Of a DNA stretch of 38,446 nt, positions 18,752 to 26,060 are shown piece by piece. The DNA comes from Alphaproteobacteria bacterium. GTDB taxonomy: Bacteria > Pseudomonadota > Alphaproteobacteria > UBA828. The position numbers were made by a program, and so were the translations under genes. The notes under the pieces were generated by a model, which worked only from the letters and a program-made list of their open reading frames with translations, had not been told where the DNA came from and did not search any database. Each line of letters begins with the position of its first letter. Within the stretch, counting starts at the first letter, position 1. Location of the stretch: the NCBI GenBank assembly GCA_009691045.1, contig SHWC01000014.1, positions 1 through 38,446 on the forward strand, given 5' to 3'.

Positions 18752-19879
18752 ATGGCCGAGCCGAGCCGCGACGATATTCTTGCCGTACTTTCGCGCATCA
18801 TCGACCCCGACAAGGGGCGCGATGTCGTATCGCTCGGCATGGTCCAGGGGCTCGTCGTTAGAAACGGCCATGTCGGCCTTTCGCTTGAAATCGAGCCGAA
18901 AGAGGCCGGGCGCAAGGCCCCCTTGCGCCAAGCCTGCGAGGAGGCGGTCGCCAAACTAGAGGGCGTGCTATCCGCCACTGTCGTCCTGACCGCCGAACGC
19001 GCGCAAAGAGCTGGCCCCACTCCGCCGGCCCCGCACGGCCGGCCGGCCGCCGCGCCCGGGGCCCGACCGTCGCGCCCCGAATTGCCTGGCATCGGCGCGG
19101 TGATCGCGGTCGCCTCGGCCAAGGGCGGTGTCGGCAAATCCACCACCGCCGTCAATCTCGCGGTCGCCATGGCGCAGCTTGGCCTTCGTATCGGCCTTCT
19201 GGACTGCGACATCTATGGGCCGTCGATCCCGCGCATGATGGCGCTCTCTGGCCGGCCTGAAACGGCCGATGGCAAAACCATGATCCCGATGGAGAATCAT
19301 GGCGTGCGCGTCATGTCGATCGGCTTTCTGGTCGATGAGGACACGCCAATGATCTGGCGCGGGCCGATGGTGATGGGCGCGATCGAGCAAATGCTGCGCG
19401 ATGTGCGCTGGGGCGAGCTTGACGTGTTGGTGTGCGATCTGCCACCGGGCACGGGCGATGCCCAGCTCACCATGGCGCAACGCGTGCCTCTATCTGGCGC
19501 GGTGATCGTATCAACGCCGCAAGACATCGCGTTGTTGGATGCCGTGCGCGGCATCAACATGTTCCGCAAAGTCGATGTGCCGGTGCTCGGCCTGATCGAG
19601 AACATGAGTTATTTCATTTGCCCGCATTGCGGCGAACGCAGCGACATTTTCCATCATGGCGGCGCCAAGACGACCGCGGCGAAACTCGGCGTTGAATTTT
19701 TTGGCGAGATCCCGCTCGATATTGAAATCCGCACGACTTCGGATGAAGGCCGCCCCATCGTGGTTTCCAACCCCAAGGGCGCCCACGCCAAGGCCTATTT
19801 AGCGATCGCGAGCCGCTTACTCGACACGCTCAAGGGCCCCGCCGCCAACCGCAAACCGCCCAAGATTGTGATCGTGTGA
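18752..19879 (+). CDS. mrp: Mrp/ApbC-type Fe-S cluster carrier ATPase
   Basis: A 375-residue scaffold/carrier for iron-sulfur clusters. The N-terminal FSCA/MIP18-like domain (about 5-85) includes RIIDPDKGRDVVSLGMV. A Pro/Ala-rich linker (about 86-110) leads to the ParA/MinD-like ATPase. The deviant Walker A AKGGVGKSTTAVNLA carries K124 and K129, and the partner site CDLPPGTGDAQLTMAQ follows. C290 and C293 in the CPHC motif bind the cluster at the dimer interface. The length is typical. It is divergent from hflK and stands alone on plus, followed by an intergenic palindromic repeat. Confidence 0.96.
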   Translation: MAEPSRDDILAVLSRIIDPDKGRDVVSLGMVQGLVVRNGHVGLSLEIEPKEAGRKAPLRQACEEAVAKLEGVLSATVVLTAERAQRAGPTPPAPHGRPAAAPGARPSRPELPGIGAVIAVASAKGGVGKSTTAVNLAVAMAQLGLRIGLLDCDIYGPSIPRMMALSGRPETADGKTMIPMENHGVRVMSIGFLVDEDTPMIWRGPMVMGAIEQMLRDVRWGELDVLVCDLPPGTGDAQLTMAQRVPLSGAVIVSTPQDIALLDAVRGINMFRKVDVPVLGLIENMSYFICPHCGERSDIFHHGGAKTTAAKLGVEFFGEIPLDIEIRTTSDEGRPIVVSNPKGAHAKAYLAIASRLLDTLKGPAANRKPPKIVIV

Positions 19880-19924
19880 GGAACGTTTTCGGGACGGTTG
19901 CCCGGTCAGGCCCATCTTCCTTTT

Positions 19925-20000
19925 CGTCATGCCCGGACTTGATCCGGGCATCCAGGCTTCATCAAAAGACTGGATTGCCGGGTCAAGCCCGGCAATGACG
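19925..20000. repeat. Dispersed alphaproteobacterial palindromic repeat
   Basis: A 76-base element bounded by CGTCATGCCCGG and CCGGCAATGACG. It consists of two small hairpins (CCCGGACTTGATCCGGG and GCCGGGTCAAGCCCGGC), joined by a short spacer flanked by ATCCA / TGGAT, and the whole is also an inverted repeat. This matches the intergenic cgtcattgccgggcttgaccc-type repeats common in alphaproteobacterial genomes. It sits in the convergent gap between mrp and thyX, where it may fold as a bidirectional terminator or mRNA 3'-end protector. Only one copy is in the window. Confidence 0.75.
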
Positions 20001-20035
20001 GCAGTGGAGGGCCGAGTGCTTCCCGTGCCCCGCCC

Positions 20036-21058
20036 CTAATCCTCCCGCCCTAACCGGTCCATCAGCTCACGCCATTCGCGCGCCGAAAGGCCGCTGTCCT
20101 TTTGCGTGATTGGTTCGCCCGCGATGAGCCGTTTGATCACTGAAAGATCGAGCGCGGAAAGCCGCGTGCCCCCCATCACATAATCCTCGAACGCCTCGAA
20201 GGTGAGCGGCACCCACCGCTTCACGATATCGGCGATCACCGCGGCATAGACGCGAATTTCATATTGCGCATGAGCATCGGCGCGCAGGCTCAAAAAGTGC
20301 AGCAAATTGTGCAGATCGGTCTTCCAATACCACTCGGTATAAAAATTGGTCGGCAGCACCATGCGCGCGAGCTCGCGCGCGAGGCCCTTGGCCTCAGGCT
20401 CGATCGGCTCGCCCGCGTGTTCGTTCAAGAGCTTTTCGTAATTCGTATAGGCGCGACGACTTTCCGCGCGAATCAAGCGAACCGCCTCGGCCGCCTCTTC
20501 GGGTGGCAAGCGTTCGGCCCGCCCCTGCTTGTTCGAGCGCGATTGCGCCGCCAAATGGGGCGCCTCGCGCTCCCGCCATTCATCGCCCAATAAATCGTTC
20601 TGGCCGGACTCCTCTCGCAATTTGGCGAGCCGCGTGTCGATGCTTTGCTCATCGGGCACATAAAATTCGCGGCTTAAGATCGAATAGCGCCCGGAATATT
20701 CGTTCACATTCGCGGTGCGGTGGCGGATCCATTGGCGTGCGACGAAGATCGGCAATTTGACGTGCAGCTTTATTTCGCACATCTCGAAGGGCGTGGTGTG
20801 CCGATGGCGCATCAAATAGCGGATCAGGCCCCGATCGCCTGACACATGGCTGGTGCCCTTGCCATAGGAGACGCGCGCCGCCTGCACCACGGCGCCGTCA
20901 TCGCCCATATAGTCGATCAAGCGCACGAAGCCGCGATCCAGCACGGGCTGAACAGTATAGAGAATATCCTCGAGCGCCGGCACCGTGGCCCGGCGGGTCG
21001 GGCTCTGGGCCTCGCGCAGCGCGTCGGTCTCGGCCTGTTCGTCGCGCTCTTCCGCCAT
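20036..21058 (-). CDS. thyX: Flavin-dependent thymidylate synthase ThyX
   Basis: A 340-residue FAD enzyme that methylates dUMP to dTMP with methylene-tetrahydrofolate and NADPH, an alternative to ThyA. The signature RHRX7S is present as R112-H113-R114 to S122 ([15 protein letters not shown]). [20 protein letters not shown] (about 74-93) holds the FAD/dUMP-binding segment, and [20 protein letters not shown] is also typical. The N terminus (1-30) is polar and family-variable, so a shorter start is possible. It is divergent from the tmRNA gene and convergent with mrp. Whether thyA also exists in this genome is not visible. Confidence 0.97.
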   Translation of the reverse strand: MAEERDEQAETDALREAQSPTRRATVPALEDILYTVQPVLDRGFVRLIDYMGDDGAVVQAARVSYGKGTSHVSGDRGLIRYLMRHRHTTPFEMCEIKLHVKLPIFVARQWIRHRTANVNEYSGRYSILSREFYVPDEQSIDTRLAKLREESGQNDLLGDEWREREAPHLAAQSRSNKQGRAERLPPEEAAEAVRLIRAESRRAYTNYEKLLNEHAGEPIEPEAKGLARELARMVLPTNFYTEWYWKTDLHNLLHFLSLRADAHAQYEIRVYAAVIADIVKRWVPLTFEAFEDYVMGGTRLSALDLSVIKRLIAGEPITQKDSGLSAREWRELMDRLGRED

Positions 21059-21114
21059 GCTCCCCCCCGAATCGCGAGGCGGACTCTACCCCTCAGGCCC
21101 CCGCTTCGAAACCC

Positions 21115-21143
21115 TTTCAACCGGGCCGGCGCGTCCCTATATT
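21115..21143 (+). promoter_or_regulatory. Putative promoter of the tmRNA gene
   Basis: TTTCAA (21115-21120), 17 bases, then TATATT (21138-21143), which matches five of six -10 consensus bases. Transcription would start near 21150, exactly where the structured 5' hairpin of the acceptor RNA begins. The -35 is only moderate. Confidence 0.5.
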
Positions 21144-21149
21144 GGAGGG

Positions 21150-21430
21150 GCCGGCGGGCAACCGCCGGCTATGGCGATAAACGCTTCACGGAATAGGCGT
21201 AACGGACCCGGGGGCAGTGCCCGGCGCCTCCACCATCCCTTCGGGGCGGCTTCAGGGCCGATTATGGGGGCGACACAGGCTCGACGTGCGCAATAAAGGT
21301 GTAGTTTTTGCCCGGCATGGTTCCGCCGTTATCGGGCCGTTCTAAAAGTGCCAACGATAATGAGATGGCGCTCGCTGCCTAGTCTCTAGGTAAGCGCGGT
21401 CCGGGGGGCACCGGGCAACAGAAGCCCCCC
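21150..21430 (+). ncRNA. ssrA: Circularly permuted two-piece tmRNA
   Basis: This is the alphaproteobacterial permuted tmRNA, which rescues stalled ribosomes and tags the unfinished protein. The acceptor RNA comes first (about 21150-21235). It begins with a perfect 8-bp hairpin, carries the non-standard T-arm CCGGG-GGCAGTG-CCCGG, and ends CGCCTCC-A-CCA. After a spacer, the coding RNA begins GGGGGCG at 21266, pairing with the acceptor strand with one G-U. The resume codon is GCC at 21350, and the frame GCC...TAG (21350-21382) encodes ANDNEMALAA; with the charged alanine the tag is AANDNEMALAA. A 7-bp GC hairpin (GGGGGGC/GCCCCCC) lies near the 3' end, whose exact position is uncertain. sspB follows directly. 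Confidence 0.92.
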
Positions 21431-21465
21431 ACTCTATATAGAGAGCGTGCCCGACAGAGGGGCGC

Positions 21466-22008
21466 ATGGGGTGGCGGGGCGTGAGCAAGGATTTGATCGG
21501 TTATGACGGCTTGGTTGACGCGGCGCTGCGCGGCGTCGTACGCCAGGCCCTTCGAGATGTTGCCGAGCGCGGTCTGTTGGGCGCGCATCACCTTTATATC
21601 TCATTCCACACCGGCGATCCGGGCGTCGATATTCCCGACTTCCTGCGCGAGCGCTATCCGGACGAGATGACCATCGTGCTTCAACATCAATATTGGGGGC
21701 TCGACGTACGCGACGATGCGTTTTCGATCGGCCTCTCGTTCAACAAAGCGAAGTGCATGTTGACGATCCCCTATAAGGCGATCACCCGCTTCGCCGACCC
21801 CGGCGTGAAGTTTGGCCTGCAATTCACCGGGCCTGAAAGTGGCGTTGGCGCCGTGCAAGGCGGGCTCAATTTGCCCGAGGCCTTGCCGCCGGCCTCGCGC
21901 TCAAACACGGCAGCCCCAACCCCACCGGCCGCGCCCGCCCCAGCAAGTGCGTCTTCCGAAACGCCGACCGAGAAAGTGATTCGGCTCGATAGTTTCCGCA
22001 AGAAATGA
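21466..22008 (+). CDS. sspB: SspB, adaptor delivering ssrA-tagged proteins to ClpXP
   Basis: A 180-residue stringent-starvation-protein-B family adaptor (alpha type). The N-terminal dimerising substrate-binding domain (about 5-125) includes LYISFHTGDPGVDIPDFLRE and MTIVLQHQYWGLDVRDDAFS, which form the groove that holds the ssrA tag. A long Ala/Pro-rich flexible linker (about 130-165) ends in the short C-terminal module EKVIRLDSFRKK, which binds the ClpX zinc-binding domain. The gene begins about 35 bases after the tmRNA that encodes the tag. The ATG follows AGAGGGG; a GTG five codons in is an alternative start. Its stop overlaps the next start (ATGA). Confidence 0.95.
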   Translation: MGWRGVSKDLIGYDGLVDAALRGVVRQALRDVAERGLLGAHHLYISFHTGDPGVDIPDFLRERYPDEMTIVLQHQYWGLDVRDDAFSIGLSFNKAKCMLTIPYKAITRFADPGVKFGLQFTGPESGVGAVQGGLNLPEALPPASRSNTAAPTPPAAPAPASASSETPTEKVIRLDSFRKK

Positions 22009-22421
22009 AAACGAAGACACCGCGCAAGCGCCGCCCGGTCTCCCCGGCCCATCGCAAGGTGATGCCGCCGCCGATCGTGATCAAAATGGTCAGCCGGCTG
22101 GCGCCGCTCGGCGCGGTGATGGCGCGGCCGATGTTTGGCGGCCACGGCCTGTTTCTCGATGCGCTGATGTTCGGCCTCGTTTGGTCCGACACGGTCTATT
22201 TCAAGGTCGATGACGAGACCCAGGGCGATTATGAAAACGCCGGCATGAAGCCGTTCAAGCCCTATGCGGACCGCGAAACCTCGTTCTCCTATTTCGAAGT
22301 GCCGCCGGCGGTGCTTGAGAAGGCGGAGATTCTGGGCAAATACGCCATCAAGGCCCACGCCGCCGCGCGGCGCGCTCAAGCAAAAAAGAAACCAGCCCGC
22401 CGAAGCCCACCCGGCCGCTAA
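22005..22421 (+). CDS. TfoX/Sxy N-terminal-domain protein
   Basis: A 138-residue protein consisting of one TfoX_N domain (about 28-120; APLGAVMARPMFGGHGLFLD and TVYFKVDDETQGDY are the signature parts) between basic N- and C-terminal tails (MKTKTPRKRRP and KKKPARRSPPGR). The full TfoX/Sxy of gammaproteobacteria activates competence with CRP, but it has an extra C-terminal domain missing here. The function of single-domain versions in alphaproteobacteria is unknown, and I do not infer competence. It overlaps sspB by 4 bases and the next gene by 1 (TAATG), so it is translationally coupled to both. Confidence 0.88.
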   Translation: MKTKTPRKRRPVSPAHRKVMPPPIVIKMVSRLAPLGAVMARPMFGGHGLFLDALMFGLVWSDTVYFKVDDETQGDYENAGMKPFKPYADRETSFSYFEVPPAVLEKAEILGKYAIKAHAAARRAQAKKKPARRSPPGR

Positions 22422-23089
22422 TGCCGCTCGATCTCACGCTTTATATCGGCTTCCTTGTGGCGGCCGCGTTGATCGTCGTGTTTCCCGGCCCCGACACGAT
22501 GCTCATTCTCCGCTACACCATGTCTGGCGGACGACGCGTGGGCTTCACCACGCTCGGCGGCGTGCAACTCGGCATCCTCGGTCACATCACGGCCGCGGTG
22601 CTCGGCCTTTCGGTCTTGATCGTCTCGGTGCCGATCGCCTTCAAGGCCGTGGCCATCGCGGGCGCGGCCTATCTCGCCTTCCTCGGCGTTCAAAGCATCC
22701 GTGCCGGTTCGCTGCGCCTTCCGGCGGAGGCCCAGACCGGCGCGCTCGCCATCACTTATCGCCGTGCGATCCGCGATGCGATCATTACGAATCTGCTCAA
22801 CCCCAAGGTGATTATGTTGTTCGTCGCATTGATGCCGAATTTCGTGGCGCCCACACGCGCCTCGGTGCCGCTTCAACTTGCGCTTCTTGGTATCACCTTG
22901 ATCGTGATCAACGTCGCTTGGCAGACCGGGCTCGTGCTGGCCGCCGATCGCTTGCGGCGCTGGCTCGCGCGCCTATCGGTCCAGCGCGCGATGGCCATGG
23001 TCACCGGCATTGTCTTCATCGCTTTTGCGGCGTTGTTGTTGGTCGATCATGTGCTGACCGATGGCCAATGGCACGCGGGCACACCGTGA
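22421..23089 (+). CDS. LysE/RhtB-family amino-acid exporter
   Basis: A 222-residue inner-membrane protein with about six hydrophobic helices. It has the family's N-terminal signature VFPGPDTMLILRYTMSGGRR (about 20-39) and the central ITNLLNPKVIMLFVALMPNF. LysE/RhtB proteins export amino acids or their analogues by proton exchange; the substrate cannot be read from sequence. Translation starts within the tfoX-like stop codon and ends overlapping the GTG of rlmD. Why an exporter sits inside this RNA/proteolysis operon is unclear, and coupling may be historical. Confidence 0.92.
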   Translation: MPLDLTLYIGFLVAAALIVVFPGPDTMLILRYTMSGGRRVGFTTLGGVQLGILGHITAAVLGLSVLIVSVPIAFKAVAIAGAAYLAFLGVQSIRAGSLRLPAEAQTGALAITYRRAIRDAIITNLLNPKVIMLFVALMPNFVAPTRASVPLQLALLGITLIVINVAWQTGLVLAADRLRRWLARLSVQRAMAMVTGIVFIAFAALLLVDHVLTDGQWHAGTP

Positions 23090-24381
23090 CCCGACCGTCC
23101 AATAGCGCTCTGGGGACAACGCTCGAACTGACCATCGATTCGCTCGGCGCGCGGGGCGATGGCGTGGCGCGCCTCGGCAACCGGCGCGTGTTCGTGCCGC
23201 TGGCTCTGCCTGGCGAATTCGTGCGTGTCGCGATCGAGGACGAGACCGCCGACGGCCTCCGTGCGCGCCTGATCGAGCGACTCGCCACGGCACCTGATCG
23301 TGTCGAACCACCCTGCCCGCATTTCGGCGTTTGTGGCGGCTGCGCGCTCCAGCATTTGTCCGAGCCATCCTATGCCGCGTTCAAAACCGCGCGGCTGGTC
23401 GATGCGCTGGCCGATCGCGGCCTGCACGACATCGCCATGGCACCGCTTATTCGCATACCGCCAAACTCAAGGCGACGTGTGCGCTTTGCCGTTGAGGTTC
23501 ATCGCGGCGTCGTGCACCTTGGCTTTCGCGCGGCGCGCGGGCGCGCCATCGTCGATCTGACGTCGTGCCCAGTCACCGCCCCGGCGATCGTGGCGGCGCT
23601 TGCCCCCCTCCGTACGGCGCTTGCCCGCCTGCTCCGAAACGGCGCCGAGCTCGAACTTGCCATCACCGAGACTGACAACGGCCTCGATCTGGTGTTGATC
23701 GGTTCTGAGGCCGGCTCGGCCGAACACCGCGTCATGCTCGCTTCGCTCGCCCGCGATCTTAATCTGGCGCGCCTCTCCATCAGCAGCGGCGCGAATCGAC
23801 CGGCCGAGCCGATCGTCGTCCTTGCCGAGCCGGTCATCCGCTTTTCGGGCGTGCCAGTAACGCTACCGCCTGATGGCTTCGTTCAGCCCAGTGCGGCGGG
23901 CGAAGCGGCCATCGTTTCGGTCCTGGCTGAAGCGGCGAAGGGCGCCAAACGGGCGGCCGATCTTTTTTGCGGACTGGGCGCGCTTGGGCTCGCTCTGACG
24001 GCGGCCGGGATCAGGGTTGAGGCCTTTGATTCGTCGGCAGAATCAATTGTGGCACTCGATGCCGGCGTGCGCCGCGCCGACCTTTCGGGCCGCCTCACCG
24101 CCACGCGGCGCGACCTCAATCGCGTACCACTCGATGGGGCGGCCCTGCGCAAATTCGACCTTGTGGTGTTCGATCCCCCACGACCAGGAGCCACAGCCCA
24201 AGCCGCCAAACTCGCGGCCTCGCGCGTGCCCTGCATCGTCGCGGTCTCATGCAACCCGGCAACCTTCGCCCGCGACGTGCGCGCTTTGGTCGATGGCGGC
24301 TATCAAATCGACCGTCTGATACCGCTGGACCAATTCCTCTGGTCACCCCATATCGAAATCATCGCCGTGTTTCGGCGCTGA
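23086..24381 (+). CDS. rlmD: 23S rRNA (uracil-C5) methyltransferase, RlmD/RumA type
   Basis: A 431-residue SAM-dependent RNA methyltransferase. A TRAM domain (about 10-65) is followed by a 4Fe-4S site with C77, C83, C86 and C161, the same pattern as E. coli RumA. The Rossmann motif [14 protein letters not shown] and the catalytic loop VFDPPRPGA...[13 protein letters not shown] follow, with nucleophile C389 in the E. coli position. It most likely forms m5U in 23S rRNA; the exact uracil is inferred. The GTG start at 23086 overlaps the upstream stop (GTGA). The reading frame stays open for over 800 bases upstream, but that part overlaps two real genes and is not similar to the family. Confidence 0.93.
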   Translation: MTRPSNSALGTTLELTIDSLGARGDGVARLGNRRVFVPLALPGEFVRVAIEDETADGLRARLIERLATAPDRVEPPCPHFGVCGGCALQHLSEPSYAAFKTARLVDALADRGLHDIAMAPLIRIPPNSRRRVRFAVEVHRGVVHLGFRAARGRAIVDLTSCPVTAPAIVAALAPLRTALARLLRNGAELELAITETDNGLDLVLIGSEAGSAEHRVMLASLARDLNLARLSISSGANRPAEPIVVLAEPVIRFSGVPVTLPPDGFVQPSAAGEAAIVSVLAEAAKGAKRAADLFCGLGALGLALTAAGIRVEAFDSSAESIVALDAGVRRADLSGRLTATRRDLNRVPLDGAALRKFDLVVFDPPRPGATAQAAKLAASRVPCIVAVSCNPATFARDVRALVDGGYQIDRLIPLDQFLWSPHIEIIAVFRR

Positions 24382-24389
24382 GGCGGGCG

Positions 24390-25826
24390 ATGGCCAAACG
24401 GGCGACGCGAACGGAGACTGATTCGCTCGGCGCGATCGAGGTGCCGGCGGGCGCCTATTGGGGCGCGCAGACCCAGCGCGCCTTTGAGAATTTCATGATT
24501 GGCGACGAGCTGATGCCGCTCGCGCTCATTCACGCGTTGGCGTTGGTGAAAAAAGTCGCGGCTCGGGTCAACGCACGGTTCGCCGTCCTGCCCCAAAAAA
24601 TTTCCCGCGCCATTGAAACCGCCGCCGATGAAGTCATTGCCGGCCAGCACGACGATCACTTTCCGCTTGTCGTTTGGCAAACGGGCTCGGGCACGCAAAC
24701 CAACATGAACGTCAATGAGGTGATTGCGAATCGCGCCAATGAAATTCTTGGCAAACGACGCGGTCTCAACGCACCGGCACACCCGAACGATCACGTCAAT
24801 CTCGGTCAATCCTCGAACGATAGTTTTCCGAGCGCGATGCACATCACTGCCGCGCTGAGCGCACGACACACGCTCCACCCAGCGCTGCTCCATTTACAAA
24901 AGTCGTTGGACGCCAAGGCGCGTGAATTCCGCGCCATCGTCAAGATCGGCCGCACCCATTTGCAAGACGCGACGCCCATAACATTGGGCCAGGAATTCTC
25001 GGGCTATTCGGCGCAAATACGAAACGGCATCGCGCGGCTCGATGCCGCCATGCCCCGCCTTTATTGGCTCGCCCAAGGCGACACGGCGGTCGGCACCGGG
25101 CTCAATACGGTCAAGGGCTTCGATCGCGCGTTCGCGTCTGAAATCGCGCGTCTGACGGGCCTGCCGTTCAAAACCGCGCCCAATAAGTTTTGGGCACTCG
25201 CGTCCCACGACACAATGGTCGAGCTATCCGGCACCCTCAACACCATCGCCGTCAGCCTATCCAAGATCGCGAATGATATTCGCCTGCTGAGCTCGGGCCC
25301 GCGCGCCGGGCTTGGCGAGTTGATCCTGCCGGCCAATGAACCGGGTTCCTCGATCATGCCGGGCAAGGTCAACCCAACCCAGGCCGAGGCGCTCACCATG
25401 GTGTGCGCCCGCGTCATGGGCAATCACGTCACCATCACCATCGCCGGCGCCAATGGGCATTTGGAGCTCAACGCCTTCAAGCCGGTGATCGCCGACGCAT
25501 GCCTGCAATCGATCCGCTTATTGGCCGATGCCGTGCGGAGTTTCGCCGATCACGCCGTCCGCGGTATCGCGCCCAACCGAATAAGGATCGATGAATTGCT
25601 GCATCGATCGCTCATGCTGGTCACCGCACTGACACCCGCGATCGGTTATGACAAGGCAGCGAGGCTGGCACAAAAGGCGCAGCGCGAGGGCACCACATTG
25701 AAAGCGGCCGCCCTTGATCTTAATTATGTTTCCGAAGCGCTATTCGATCATTTGGTCGAGCCATCGCGCATGCTTGGTCCCGAGCCCGCGTCAAAGCGGC
25801 GGACCAAGCGACGCACGAAACGATAG
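24390..25826 (+). CDS. fumC: Fumarate hydratase class II
   Basis: A 478-residue iron-independent fumarase that interconverts fumarate and malate in the TCA cycle. Superfamily motifs are all present: [20 protein letters not shown] (about 104-123), [37 protein letters not shown], and the mobile signature loop [16 protein letters not shown] with S320/S321 as catalytic base candidates. Asn and Thr in GSGTQTNMN fit fumarase rather than aspartase. The start [10 protein letters not shown], 8 bases after the rlmD stop, is chosen over longer in-frame options that overlap rlmD. The C-terminal tail is very basic ([11 protein letters not shown]). Confidence 0.96.
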   Translation: MAKRATRTETDSLGAIEVPAGAYWGAQTQRAFENFMIGDELMPLALIHALALVKKVAARVNARFAVLPQKISRAIETAADEVIAGQHDDHFPLVVWQTGSGTQTNMNVNEVIANRANEILGKRRGLNAPAHPNDHVNLGQSSNDSFPSAMHITAALSARHTLHPALLHLQKSLDAKAREFRAIVKIGRTHLQDATPITLGQEFSGYSAQIRNGIARLDAAMPRLYWLAQGDTAVGTGLNTVKGFDRAFASEIARLTGLPFKTAPNKFWALASHDTMVELSGTLNTIAVSLSKIANDIRLLSSGPRAGLGELILPANEPGSSIMPGKVNPTQAEALTMVCARVMGNHVTITIAGANGHLELNAFKPVIADACLQSIRLLADAVRSFADHAVRGIAPNRIRIDELLHRSLMLVTALTPAIGYDKAARLAQKAQREGTTLKAAALDLNYVSEALFDHLVEPSRMLGPEPASKRRTKRRTKR

Positions 25827-25835
25827 GGCAAATCG

Positions 25836-26060
25836 ATGCCCGGCATTCAGAAACACTCGGTCGTCCTCGACGGACACAAAACCTCGGTCTCTCTCGAGCC
25901 TGAATTTTGGCAAGCCCTGGCCGCGATCGCGGCCGAGGAAGGCCGCTCGCTCAATGCCCTGATCGCTGACATCGACAAAGGCCGGAGCGGCAATTTGTCG
26001 AGCGCGTTGCGGCTCTACGTGCTGAATCACTTCGAGCAGCGCCTGAAGACACCGCGCTAA
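25836..26060 (+). CDS. RHH_4-type ribbon-helix-helix protein
   Basis: A 74-residue single-domain protein. The strand QKHSVVLDGHKTSVSLEP is followed by two helices (FWQALAAIAAEEGRSLNALI and SGNLSSALRLYVLNHFE), which fits the RHH_4 family found across alphaproteobacteria. It starts 9 bases after fumC and is probably in that operon. Its end overlaps the convergent asmA-family stop by 4 bases. RHH_4 proteins are presumed DNA-binding, but targets and function are unknown. No toxin partner is adjacent, so I do not call it an antitoxin. Confidence 0.85.
   Translation: MPGIQKHSVVLDGHKTSVSLEPEFWQALAAIAAEEGRSLNALIADIDKGRSGNLSSALRLYVLNHFEQRLKTPR

Noticed and set aside
22005-22421. Competence regulator TfoX/Sxy
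   Set aside because: Only the N-terminal domain is present and no competence genes are nearby, so a competence role is not supported.
22264-23085. Open frame extending rlmD by about 270 codons upstream
   Set aside because: It overlaps the tfoX-like and lysE-like genes in another frame and has no similarity to RNA methyltransferases. The GTG at 23086, which overlaps the lysE stop, gives a normal-length RlmD with cysteines at the E. coli positions.
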